Shown here: one piece after another, positions 11,086 through 23,700 of the stretch
Position numbering within the stretch: position 1 is the stretch's first letter
Layout of the letters: each line of letters opens with the position of its first letter
Source of the DNA: Mansonella perstans
Lineage: Eukaryota; Nematoda; Chromadorea; Rhabditida; Onchocercidae
Length of the DNA stretch: 64,000 nucleotides
Assembly: GCA_037074765.1 (NCBI GenBank)
Contig: JBAMDO010000057.1
Location: 62,001 to 126,000 of the forward strand
Direction of reading: 5' to 3'
Position numbers and translations under genes: made by a program
Notes under the pieces: generated by a model
Seen by the model: the letters and a program-made list of their open reading frames with translations, nothing else
Told to the model about the DNA's origin: nothing
Database searches by the model: none

Positions 11086-13078
11086 CGATATTGACAGAAT
11101 TTATATTTTTAATTCAAATTATACAATTTCAAATATAGATTGGAAATATTCATTTATTTCAGGTGTTTGACATTCATGCACAAGTTTATGTTTATTGTAG
11201 GTAATATTGTTGATTGATGACTTGTTGCATAAAAAATGAATTACAAGCCCATGAGCTAGGTAGTAATGTGATAGCATCTCTGAAAAGAAAAAGTGATGAA
11301 ATAAAAAAATCGTTCCTTTTCAGACATTAAAATTCCAATTTTAACATCTAAAAGCTAACCCACTAAAGTTGCTTTACCAAAGCTTCGGGATATAAAGTTA
11401 GCGAACTTAAATTTACATATATGTATCAAGTAAAGACTAATTATATTTGTAAATATGATATATTACTATAATTTTTTTGATTATTTTCTGATGTATTTTA
11501 TGAAATATGTGTAAAAAGTCTGTTGTGAAGCAATGAAACTATTATGAGCTATTACACATGCAAAAATTTAATTCTATGTTGTAAATTTTCTGAATGGTTG
11601 CAGTGAATTTTGTTGATTATTGCGGCTGAACAAAATGTCAGTATTTTCACTGCTAACGAATTTCATTATATAGGTGGAGGTAGAAGCAGATAAAGTGACG
11701 TTCTGGGCGACATAATGAATTCATCGGAGGAATGATAAGAAGACGTCCAGCAGTTGATTAATGTCATTTAAAATATTACTGCTTTTAAAAAGCTCTCCGG
11801 CACAATCAATCTTCATAGCTAGAATTTAAGCTAATAAGATTCTCTCTGCATGGTCGATAGGTGTATTATAGGATTGATATAGTTGTATTGGATCAACAAG
11901 CAAGATGAGTGATGCATCGAGGCAAATTATATACTCATTCATTTCCCCTATTCTTGCTTTCTTGAAAGTTTATTTCAGCATTAACTAATTGTGATATTAT
12001 TATTAAAAATCATTTAGTAATGATGAAAAGCTTTCTTGCTGTCATTCCTCTTCAGCGTTGAATTTTAGTAATCTATTTGCAAATTTTATTTTAGATTGAA
12101 ATGCGCAGAAATCATTACATTTTTTTTTTTTTTTAGACGCTTCATTTTCATAATTTCTGAACAAAAATTAATTAAAGAAATTTCCATAAGCCATTTTAAT
12201 TTCCATGTATGCATTATACTTAGAGTTCTATCATTTCGAGAGAATTATTGTCTTTAGCTTTATCTTTTCCTAATGTAAATTTATGAAATAACGATTATGA
12301 TTCAATGTTAATTCGATATCTCAGAAATCTAAATTTATAAATAATAATTTATAGCCTGAATTTTTCATTTTCGAAATTTTTAGTTAAGATAAAGAACACA
12401 AAAAAATGAGCATAAACAGCTAAAACTAAACGTTTGCCTGGTTTCTGGCAATCTCTTTTAAATTTTTTTTTTAAAAAGTGTTTGTATATCAATTGACTTC
12501 AGCAATTTACGTAGCTCACTGAATTGAACTCTGTCCTATTTTTGTGTAGTAGTGACTATTAGTTCTCCAACGTTTTTACAATGGGAATTTCCAAATACTC
12601 TTAGCGTCTCATAACTCACTGCTAACATTTGAGAAACATATGTTTTAGTCGGTTCAGCAGCAATTATCCCATTAATTTTTTACCTTCAATTTACTGTTAA
12701 TTCAAAATTTCTGTTACAAACTTCTTAGATCCAGTAATTTTTAGTCTACATTATAGGTTTTTATTCGAGAGAAGTGCAAGAATGCTATAAAAAATATTCT
12801 TCTGTTAAATGATTGAGAATGGTTCAGGCTTTTTTAATTATAACAGAAGCATAGGGTTAAATATAATATCTCAGATTTTAGGATGTTTTTAAATTGAATT
12901 AAGTTCTTCAATTTCTTGTAATTTAATAATTTAAGCTATCTATTTTTCTTGTCAAATTTGAATACTGATTGAAATTTATTGAAAAACAAAATTTATTCCT
13001 ATCAAATATTGTCATTTCATATAGTATTCCTATTTATCCCTATAATTTCATTTCTTTATATTTTACGATATACAACTG
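11086..13078. other. Intergenic, upstream of the aquaporin gene
   Basis: AT-rich DNA with homopolymer tracts and no supported exon. It presumably holds the aquaporin promoter and 5' UTR, but no specific element is visible. Confidence 0.6.
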
Positions 13079-16000
13079 ATGGATCCCCTGTTTTACGATG
13101 ATATGGAATATGGTTCTTCATTATTTCAATCACCGATCGCTAAAAAGGACTTTTACGCAACATTAAATGAGAAGTTCCATGGAACAACGAGAGATGAAAA
13201 GGAGCGGAATACAAATGAAAGTGGTAGGAGCGGTAATTTTGAGACGAGAAATATTTTGAAGAACAGTAATCACATTAAATATGATGGTTATAACACACCG
13301 ACCAATGTGCAATGTCAATTCAATCGTATGGATTATAAGGTTTATTTGTGCTTTTACATGACCGATAGCGGGTAAAATAGGTCAGTTGTGTTGTAGGAAA
13401 ATTTTTTAAGGATACAGCGAAAAACAGCTATTGAGGAATTAAACCAGTGATACAGTGAATTTGATGGTGATAATGAGTGTGAAGCAAACTGTAAGCAAAA
13501 CTGAAAGGATTCGCCGAATTTCGGCATAGCAAAACTGTCCTATCTTTGATCTTTTCTATCTCTTACATCTAACTGAATTTATTATTAATCAAATCAATTA
13601 ATCAGTTGAATTCGCAGCCAAATTGCTACAATCGGATAATTCGTCCATGTATAGCAGAATTTATTGCGGTATTCTTATGTATTTTCACTGGGAAAGTGAT
13701 GGAAAATGAATTAACGGTACATGTCATATCATCTAACATTGAACGAATCATTCTACAAGCTCTTACTGATTCAGTGGTTATGCTTGCAATGGTTACGGCT
13801 TTTCAAACGTATAATTTTTTTAGTAATTTAATTTTTTAGAACTTGAAAATTGGTCTAAAAAAGTTTTTTCCATTTTATTTTTGTTATCTCTGAGGAAGCC
13901 TTGCTCATATACCTCTTTATGGAAATCATATTATCAAATCTAAAATCAAGTAATTAGCAGTTGCATAAAGTACACAAAGTTTTTAAGCGTTATTTGCATA
14001 TTTTTTCTCCCTTCAGTTTTTTTTGTGCCATTAGGCTCTATTTTCCACTGAAAAATTGACATCCTTTCCGACGAATTGCAAAGTTTATTTTTTTATTTTA
14101 AAAAATTTCAACCAATGAAATAGATTGATTTTTACCAGTTAAAATACCACTTAACGTCTATTTCGGATGCAGCCTCGGTTTGGAGATGTAAAGAAAAATT
14201 GATGATTTATAGCAATTTTGAAATATATCTTAAATTGATTAGCTTTCCAAATTCATCTTTTTTAATACTTTTTCAGTCTTGTTTATACACACCAGCTGTC
14301 ATTATCAAATTTGTTATCATTAACAAATTTTCACTAGTATTTTTGTATGAACTTTATAGACCTTTTTATCCTGCCATATTAAGAAACTTTAAACTAGCTA
14401 ATCAACAATCAGCTATACTAAAAATTTATGGTAAAGATTCTAGCTTAAAACCAGCCGCATTGAAACGATGTATTTATTATACTAAAAAACCAAAAGCATA
14501 GCAATGTTACAATAATTTTAAAAAAGTCAGAAATAAAAAAATATTATGTTATTAGTAGAAAGCAAACTTATTCAGGTCTTTTTACACAGTTTGTTGATAA
14601 ATATATTCATGCAAATTAAGTGCAAACAAAATTATGTTTGAGAAATATTTCCCTCAACTAACCATCCATTTGCAGAGTACATTTGAATCCGGTAATTACC
14701 TTGGCTGAATTCTTTGCACTCACTACTTCTTGGCCAATGTGTTGTGCTATGGTTATCATGCAGATGCTTGCCTCCCTAACTGCTATTGCTAGTTTTACGG
14801 TAATTAATAATCATTCTATTGCTTTACTAACAATAAAGCTTGTTCAAAATGTTCATATAGTGACTGATTAGTTTTCTTATAGGTGCTTCGATCCGGTGAT
14901 TTGAAGATGCCTGTAATCATATCTGATATTACCATTGACCATACCAGTGCTGCATACCATTTAGTAAGTTATTAATGAATATAGATTATTTAGACTGCAT
15001 AATTAGTAAATATCAAAGTAATTGAGTCTTCTATTAACGTTCAAATTCCTCAAATTCGATTCATTTTCATAATTTTGATGACATTAAATGAATTTGACTC
15101 ATCACAAACTGTATTTCACGCTACCTTATCATTCGGAAAATTGAAAGTAAATGAAAACAGGATTATTCCTTCATCTTTAGAACAGATATTCAGATGATTC
15201 AGAAAATTTAACTGTGTTTGCATGAGTAATAATTTGCAGGTTCTTTCTCAATTTATTGGTACTTTGCTAGTTGTCATTACTCATCTCCTCATAAGTATAC
15301 GAACAGGCTCAGGATTGACAGCTTTGGCACGGCCTAAAGATACTCCTTTCTCTGTTGGTGCATCTGTATTTGTTTCATCATTATTGTGGTTAGTTGGTTG
15401 GTTGATTTACAAAAAAAAAAAAAAAAAATTTAAAAGTTCTTTGAAAAAAAATTATGTCTATTTTGTCTAAATTGTTCAACCAGTTTCTCCTTTCTCTCTT
15501 TTAAAAAGGAAATAAAAAATAACAGTGAGGAAGACGAAATGATAGTACATGTTTGGGACTAGGAAAAAAATATTTTTTTTTCAATTTATAGTGAAAATTT
15601 TTGCTTAAATCATTAAACAGTCATTTATTATCCTTATTCTGCTATGCTAAATTAATTGCAGTCTATTACATTCAAATATCGGATGGAATCCTTTACTTGC
15701 ATTTGCATTAGCAAGTTATAGTAGTATTGGTTACAATTTTCGACCTCTGCAAATGCAAGGAATATTTTGGATTGGACCTTGTTTAGCTGCTCTTTTCGCA
15801 TGCTTCATGTACAGGTTCGTTGATGGCTTTTGCAAATAAATGCAAATTTCAGGATGTTAATATAGCATAATTATATGTTAATATGTTAATATGCATATTT
15901 ATCTTACTGATTGTCCGTATCATCTAATTTTATTGGTGTACAAATTCATTTCTTCCGGGAAGTTATGCTTTAAACATAGTTTTTTTTTTTCTTTTTTTCT

Positions 16001-16196
16001 TTAAACATAATTTTTTCTACTAAGTTTTTGACCAAATGATTATACTAAAACGTTAATTGTTCCGCGATAAGTCATATCAAATAGAATTGGAGTGACACCG
16101 CTTCATTTGACATTTCCTACAACTAATTTCAGGTTACTGTTCGCTACTAAAGAATCTCGTTTGGTAAAATTCAGGAGTTGGTTTGCAAACAGCTAA
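13079..16196 (+). CDS. Divergent aquaporin with unusual NPA boxes
   Basis: Seven exons (13079-13339, 13618-13808, 14676-14799, 14883-14963, 15240-15388, 15662-15814, 16133-16196) total 1,023 nt and encode 340 residues. All introns are GT-AG and phases agree. Residues 1-87 form a hydrophilic N-terminal tail; membrane segments follow. The first pore box is VHLNPVITL (N155-P156-V157). The second is GWNPLLAFA (N278-P279-L280). So both retain Asn-Pro but replace Ala with Val and Leu. Spacing and topology fit the MIP family, a six-helix channel with two half-helices. The altered boxes resemble the unorthodox or superaquaporin group (AQP11/12-like). Substrate (water, glycerol or other) cannot be read from sequence. 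Exon 1 belongs by phase and position only; an alternative start within exon 2 is possible. Confidence 0.82.
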
Positions 16197-16685
16197 TTCC
16201 CTCAGTTACCTATTTTTCACAATATTTATATGTTGCTTTAAATGAGAATTTCCGTAACAATTTTATTCATGAATGCAAATGGAAAATAAAAAGGCTAAAG
16301 TAAATTAATTTTGATTTCATACAATTTAATGAAACTCATATCAGATTAACCAGAATCCTGTATTTCATTTCAATTGCCAACTCTTTTCACGTTAACTGCC
16401 AACACTTATTTGTACAACTTTGATAATAATCATAATTAATTATTGCAAGAAGCAAATGAAAAAAAATGCATAATAAGCTTATTTTTCTCGGAATTAGCCT
16501 TTGTTAAAATCCATGTTGTGATTTTTCTTCTACGGACGAAATTTTGATTGAATTTTGTGTGCGAGCACAAAGTTACACACTTTTGCTTACTCACTTTCAA
16601 TGGGAGGACTTTGTTTGCTTATGCTCGGTTCGGCTTCAGATATTTTAAAATGTTTATTGTACGAATACAATGATAACCTTTATTG
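16197..16685. other. Intergenic, 3' of the aquaporin gene
   Basis: AT-rich sequence with no exon support. It includes the aquaporin 3' UTR. Confidence 0.5.
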
Positions 16686-16956
16686 AATCGAAAATTTCGT
16701 AGCAATTGACTGTTTTTTTTTAAATGAACAGAAAATTTCGTAGCAATTGACTGTTTTTTTTTTGAATCGAAAATTTCGTAGCAATTGACTGTTTTTTTTT
16801 AAATGAACAGAAAATTTCGTAGCAATTGACTGTTTTTTTTTAAATGAACAGAAAATTTCGTAGCAATTGACTGTTTTTTTTTAAATGAACAGAAAATTTC
16901 GTAGCAATTGACTGTTTTTTTTTTGAATCGAAAATTTCGTAGCAATTGACTGTTAG
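16686..16956. repeat. Minisatellite, about 7 copies of a ~40-bp unit
   Basis: The core AAATTTCGTAGCAATTGACTG occurs seven times, spaced about 40-42 bp. The copies are separated by a T-run and either AAATGAACAG or GAATCG, so two unit subtypes alternate. The minus-strand open frame across it (16799-17044) is an artefact of the periodicity. Confidence 0.9.
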
Positions 16957-17433
16957 GGATGGAGTCGTAAAAATGCGGTAATGTTTCGGAAAATGGAAAA
17001 AGCGTTTTGAAGGAGAAAAAAATTCCTTGTGATTGTGATTCCATCTCTTTTATAGTCGTACAATATGTATAAAAAATTTGAGGCTTTTAAAGTTACACAA
17101 AGCATTTATAATTGGTAGTTTTGAACTGTTAGGGGCTATTGAGACAAGGATTGTACTTGTAGAAAAAAAACTACATATTTATAGGATAAGAGCTTAATGA
17201 GCTTAATGAGTTTAAGCGTTACACTAAGTGCTTTATTTATTACCGCAATTATCGAAATTTAAATAAAAGCAAAGGAAAAGTCACAACAAATATTGAGGCT
17301 TTGTGCACTAATAGCAGACATAATAGTTTGAGCCGTACAAAAAGTTGAAACATTATCATTCACTATGTACACAAATGAAATCTATCATTCAATTAAAATA
17401 TTGCACAAAAAATGTGCTTCAGTTTTTCCCGTA

Positions 17434-17790
17434 GTCTATAACCAGGCTAGCTGTTCATGACAAAGCCTCCGAAGTCCATAACTAGGCTATTGCTGCATGA
17501 CAAAGCCTCCGAAATCCATAACTAGGCTACTGTTGCATGACAAAGCCCCAAAGTCCATAACTAGGCTACTGTTACATGACAAAGTCTCCGAAATCCATAA
17601 CTAGGCTACTGTTGCATGACGAAGTCTCCGAAATCCATAACTAGGCTACTGTTGCATGACGAAGTCTCCGAAATCCATAACTAGGCTACTGTTGCATGAC
17701 AAAGCCTCCGAAGTCCATAACTAGGCTATTGCTGCATGACAAAGTCCCGAAGTCCATAACTAGGCTCCTGTTGCATGACAAGCCTAAGCC
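17434..17790. repeat. Minisatellite, about 9 copies of a ~40-bp unit
   Basis: The unit is approximately CCATAACTAGGCTACTGTTG followed by CATGACAAAGCCTCCGAAAT, repeated about nine times with point changes and 1-2 bp losses. Two interior copies are nearly identical. It shares no obvious sequence with the array 500 bp upstream but has almost the same period. ORFs on both strands here reflect the repeat. Confidence 0.9.
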
Positions 17791-19210
17791 TAATTGCAAA
17801 ACAAAACAAAGAAGTTCAAGTTTCCTCTTCCCCCGTCTACTAGTAATCGTAGCGTTCGAAATTGTCGGAATGAGAGCAATTAGCAATCAGGCCTTATAGC
17901 TATAGTACATTATTAGGCTCAGTCATTCAGCTTGTAAAGAGTAAAACCAAATTGTAATTAGACTATAAGGCCTAATTGGCCAATCATTCGGCTAATTAAA
18001 GGTAATACTAAACCTCCAATCCAGGTAAAAATTTGGCCGCAGAACTTTGACCCTATCAATGCCATCTCTTTCCATCTTCTCAGTGTCTTCACTTCTCTCA
18101 TTTACACAATATCTCTTTCACTTTCAATCATTGATTCACTAAAAAAGCGAATCTATTTGACAATTCTCTCAATCTCTGAGCAGTAAACTATCTCGTAAGA
18201 CTCGAAATCTCTAGCTAATCTCAAATAATTACATTATATCATATAGCATCCTTGTTAAACTTATGAAAGGAAAAGGACAGTATAAAGCTGTAATCGTTGT
18301 GATGGGTCTTATCAGGATATTCTCTGTTCATAATTACTGCTGTGTTTGGAGTTGTGGGTTTGTCACATATATGTATCGTTGTTGGGGTGACGTTTCATTG
18401 GGATATTTGGCTTGCGTGAGGTCACGCTACTAGAAAGACTTGTTCACAACAACTTGTTGTGACTTGTTTTGCTTTATTGTTGTTTGCTAATTAAGCGTGT
18501 TAGAGTTAGTCTCACGTCTAGCAACATCATTAGTTCGTTAGTTCAAAGTTTACGTGTAATGATCGCTGGAAATGATCTTCCCTGTTAAATAGTTGTGTTA
18601 GTTATTGGAATTGATTAATTCAAAAGTAGAAATTAAATCGAAATTGATTTGAAGCTTATTTCAACAAAGTTTCAACAAATTATAATATTATTATTATTAT
18701 TTCTATCCTTAATATTTACATGAAAAGTGCGCAAAGAATGGACAAAAAGTAATGTTTATATGATTTGCTAAAAGCAATCAATGCACCTCAATGGCAATGC
18801 TATTAAAATAATAATATTATAGCGCTAAAAAAACACTGTGATATTTTTCAAGAAGTATGTTTGTGTTTGTCTGTGTATGTGTGAATAGAGTTTGAAAGTC
18901 TATTTTTTAGCCTTTTTTTTTTTCAAATTTTATTTAAAGTTATTGATTTTTTTATTATTTGATAAATATCTAATGAAAAAGCTGAGTGACAATTGAAGAG
19001 TTTGCTGAGTATTTATATGTTAAATGAGGTTATATTTCTGGAAAATATTTTCATTACCTCCATATACTGATAGTAGAAGCAGATCAAGTTTTGGATCGAA
19101 GATTTTGATCCTGATAGAATTTATGATGCAATTTGCAGATTATTATCATCTCGTCGACATTAGTAGCAATCTTTGCTCTCATATTGCTAAATTACATTCA
19201 CTGAAATATA
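17791..19210. other. Intergenic, upstream of ALYREF
   Basis: No exon support. Short palindromic blocks such as CTAATTGGCCAATCATTCGG occur around 17,970-17,995, and a CA/TG-rich patch lies near 18,860. It presumably contains the ALYREF promoter. Confidence 0.5.
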
Positions 19211-20756
19211 ATGTCTGTGAATGATTTGATTGGTCTTTCACTCGATGAAATTATTGCACGTGGTGGCCCCAAGTTTCGCACAAACCGACGTTCTGGTACT
19301 ACCAAGCGTGAAGGCAGGATGCGTGGTTTTCGTGGTGGCGTACGTCGAATCCCTGTAGTTACCAATCGGGTAATTGTTTCATGGTTTGATTCACCATATT
19401 TTTACAGATTTACTTGTGTTGTTTTTATTTGTAAATATTCAAGCACAAATAAGCATGCACTTTTGAGCTTTGATGCTTATTTTTCTTCGTATTAAAAGCT
19501 TTTATGTTTTCAGCGTCCCAAAGGAAATTTTCGGTTGAACAATCTTAAGCGTGATGCGAACATGTGTATTGTGAACATTTCAAATTTGGGACCAATGGTC
19601 ACAACAGCAGATCTACAGGTGGCTTGAAAGCTTTTTGACCAAACTTTTAGTTTTAATGGATTAATAGCCCATTAATAGCTTTAGATAACTATTACATGAC
19701 CCTATTGATATAATTAAATTTTTTTGTCTCTTTTTGAAAAATTTTAAATTCCTTTTCATTTCAGGAATTGTTTGCAGATCATCCTTACGAGGATGTCGCT
19801 GTGCAATATGAGCCAGATGGTAGCCCGTCTGGAACTGCTGTTGTAATATTCAAGAGATTCGAAGACGGCATGAAACTAAAAAGACAGTTTACGGGAGTAA
19901 GATTAGATGGTGAGAGACAATTTTAACTTTCTCTGAGATTGAGATTGCTTAGATTGAGATAACATTTTGCTCTGAAACTATGATGGTAGTGTGTCCGTTC
20001 TCGTTTGAAGTAATGCAGTCTTGATTCAGCCGTCAACTCTTTTTTGACTTTTAGTTTTGGAAATATCAGTTACTCTTTTCATATATCGCATATATTAGTT
20101 CATCGGGGATTTCGGTTATTAAATAATCAAAAATAATTGTGTTGGTAAACCCTGTTTGATATTTCAAAATCTGTGTTGTCTGCTACAATCTTCTGTAATA
20201 TTTTGGTTGTTTATAACGTACAGCAGCAATTTGGAATTCAGCAGAAAAACTATTGCTTAAAGTTGGACTTATTTAAAACTACCGGTTTTATTTGTTTAAT
20301 GATCCGAACTGTTCAGGGAAAGTAATGGATTTATTTGTATTAACAAAAAATGATTTCATGCGAGGTGTTTCACAGGTTAGTTTTTTTTATGAACCGATGC
20401 TTTCTGTCAATTAAAATCGAATTTTTTAAAGTTATCATAGTGTTCGAAAATTTCACACGGAATCTATCAGAATTTTTGCATTCAATATTTCCTGTGTTAT
20501 ATTTATTTTATAATTGAAGTGAAGATTTAATATAAAGGAAATAGAAGGGTAACAAATTCAGAGTCGAGTAACAAAAAGAAGAACGAGAGGTAGTGTTCGG
20601 TTTGGCACTAATAATTCACTGCCGAAAAGACGAAGGGGTGGTCCTGGTCGACTGGGGAATACATCTCGGAAACCACAAGTGACAAGTGAAGAATTGGATC
20701 GAGAATTAGATGCTTACATGCGCGGTTCCAAACATCCGAAAGTTTCGGCTCCATAA
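19211..20756 (+). CDS. alyref: Aly/REF mRNA export factor (THO complex subunit 4)
   Basis: Five exons (19211-19369, 19514-19618, 19765-19909, 20317-20375, 20562-20756) total 663 nt and encode 220 residues. Phases are 0,0,1,0. The layout is canonical for ALYREF: an N-terminal UAP56-binding motif (residues 5-15, LIGLSLDEIIA) and an Arg/Gly-rich segment (RGFRGGVRR). An RRM follows at about 70-145, with RNP2-like CIVNISNLG and RNP1-like GTAVVIFKRF. A second Arg-rich block (TKRRTRG, KRRRGG) precedes a C-terminal UAP56-binding motif (SEELDRELDAYM). The protein couples splicing and TREX to mRNA export through the NXF1 receptor. The only odd point is that the RRM is split by three introns. A polyadenylation signal AATAAA lies at 20958-20963. 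Confidence 0.94.
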
Positions 20757-23700
20757 ACGGGCAAATTTTACGTATGCAATGCATGTTTAAATTTTTTCCC
20801 GTTGATGATTGTTTCTGTTTACCATGATTGGGCATTTTTTAATTAATATTTATACACCATACTTTTTTTAATATATTTCATACACCATGAAATAGTAAGA
20901 TCTCGTTTGTTTGATTTTGTTATTGTATTAAGCAATTTCAATTATCATATTTTAAAAAATAAATGCCAGTTATTAAGAGACATTTTTTTTCATATTTTTT
21001 GCTTGTTGAAGTAAATTTTATATTCATCTTGTGCTAAGAGGAGAGGAAGTTCTCGAAATTGCCCCAGAAAGTAAGAATAAGTTTGGTTTCACTGTTTTGT
21101 ATTGTTGATGCAGTATTGATGGTATTTCATTGGAATAAAATTCAGAGTTTGCTTGTCATTTTCAGTTTTATTCACCCAGAGGGTTCCAGGATTTAACGTC
21201 TAATTCATTTTACAAGAAGGGTTAGATTTTGGATATCAGCAAATGCAGCAAAGAGAAAGAGAAATAAGTTTCCCGGTGTTATTGAAAAGTAAGGCAGCAG
21301 TTTTGTAGTTCATAGCCTACAATCTCCCACAACAAGTTGCAGTAAGAAAAGGATAACACTGTACAGAAGCATGTCGAATAAGTTTTCAGTTCATGAATCA
21401 ACAAAAATTGCAGTTGTGGTTCCTTCCTTTGCTGACTAATACACTAGGATAGGTAGCTGAATATTTGACTTCACTTCACCTCACTTAGCTCACTTATTTG
21501 ACCTCACTTAGCAGCGCTTACATCTTTCGTCTTTCTCGACATTACAAATTTAAATTCAATCTGTTTAATTTATAGGCTAGGTAAAATAACTCATTATTGC
21601 TCAATAAAATGTTACCATTCTACCCGCATCGTCCTTTAAGTGATTTTTGGTTCTGTTAGATCTTAAACATTTCATCTCATCTCCCTCGCCTCATCACATC
21701 TCACCTTTCGTTCACTTTCTGAAGCAAACAATTTAAATTCAAATTTTTATTAATTTCCAGATTTCTGGATTAGATAATTGATACAGTAGTACAATGTTTG
21801 CTGATAACTGTAAACATTTAGGAATAATCTGAAAATAATGAAAATTTATTTATATTTGAACCTGTCAGTGTTGCAAAATGATTTATCATAATGGATTTAA
21901 TTGTCACTAACTTAAGATAATTAGTAAGAGTTTAAGCAGAAGAGTAGCATAGGATATGTTATAATTTTTAATGATGCAATCATTTTAATAGTGCAGCAAA
22001 TTTTAATTATAAAATCGTTGTAATTATGTTTATAGTGGTTCTGGAGAAAAAGAAATTTTTAAATCTAACCCGTCAACCTGACTTCCATATTTTACCGAAT
22101 CCAACTCCAGCAACAAAAAAAAATGCGATCATTAGGGGCATAAATATGCACATCAAACTGATTGCTGAGACTGAACAGCCAAATTTACCTGTTCATTTCA
22201 AAAGATACAATAAATTGCAAATAATTTAATTTTTTTCGTTGATTGTTTGTTTTTCTTAATTTTAAGAAAAAATCCATTCGTTCCCAATATGAATTACATG
22301 TGTGTACGTATGTGTATGTGTGTGTGCTTACATGTATGTATATAAGTCAAAGTGTTAATAAAAGTTACTGTCAACTTTCGGATGAATACTCTACAAATAT
22401 TATGAAATAAATCTGATGTAAATGAGTTAAGGAATCAATTCCTCTAATTGATATTTCATTATTCCTGATCTGTGATCAACAGTATTTCAGTTCATGAATC
22501 AAAATGTATTTACCAAATAGAGTCGTCTTTTTGCGACTTGTTTTTTGCGCTCTCTGTTCAACTACAAACGAATCAAATTATCATTAGAGAATACAAAAAA
22601 TAAACAAAACATTTTTCTGAAAATCATAAAGCATTGTCATTTTTTTACAACAAAGAATAAACAATTAAAAATAAGCAATTTTTTTAATACAAAATATAAA
22701 ATTAGTCAAAGGAACCATCTTCATATCAATTCCATATAGGAATCAATCATACTTATTATCAACGGAGGTAATGATTGCATATTCACGAGATTTGAAAAAT
22801 AAACATTATCATTTGAGATGTTTCACGATCAATTGCCGAGATTCAAATGTCAGATCAATAACTAGATTCGTTATATTCAGGTTTGTTTATATTCCCAAAA
22901 ATTTATCAGCCCACGAAATTCCTACCTTTATTCTCCTCTTTTTTTTCTTTGTTTTCTTCAGGCGGCACTAAAATGCTTTCTGCTGGACCGATTGGTTCGT
23001 ATGAACCCATCCTTTCTGTTACTGTTATATTTTAGACTGAAAAATTTTTAAATTTCAAATTTTCTCTTCCTATTTCTTTAAAAATTTAAAAAAAAGTAAT
23101 TGTTTTTTTTACCCTTTGAAAAAGTTATTGAATCTAATGTTTCTATTACACTTTTAAAGATATAAATTTTTTAGTTTTGAAAAAATTTTTTCTGTCAACA
23201 GTGTGAAAATTACGAAAGTGTACAAAAACTGTGCACTAAAATGCAAAAGCCAATAATGAATGTTAGCTTTAATGAAACCGAAAACCGAACTGGAGATAAT
23301 ATTAAATCGATGTACAAATCATGAATAATAATTGTGTTTGTGGATGAAATTCATTCTTTTTATACTCTTATGATCAATCGAAAATTGCCTTTTTCATGAA
23401 TATTTTGTAAACGCAGTTATTATGCATGATTATTACATCGATTTAAGTTTGATTTTCATGTAAATTTAATCAAATTTAATTTTATGCAAAGATTGTCTAA
23501 CATCTTGAAATAAAACGTGAAAACGATTTTTTATTGGAATCAAAGTAAGGAGAATAAATAGGCAAATGTGTCATTCTGTCGTATGAAATGAATATGTAGT
23601 GATGAAAGTATCCAGAATGACTTTGATAAGTCAGGAGTGAGAAAGTTTGAAAAAATTAATGGCAATAATCAGTTGTGCTATATTTCACTAAAGTCCTTTT

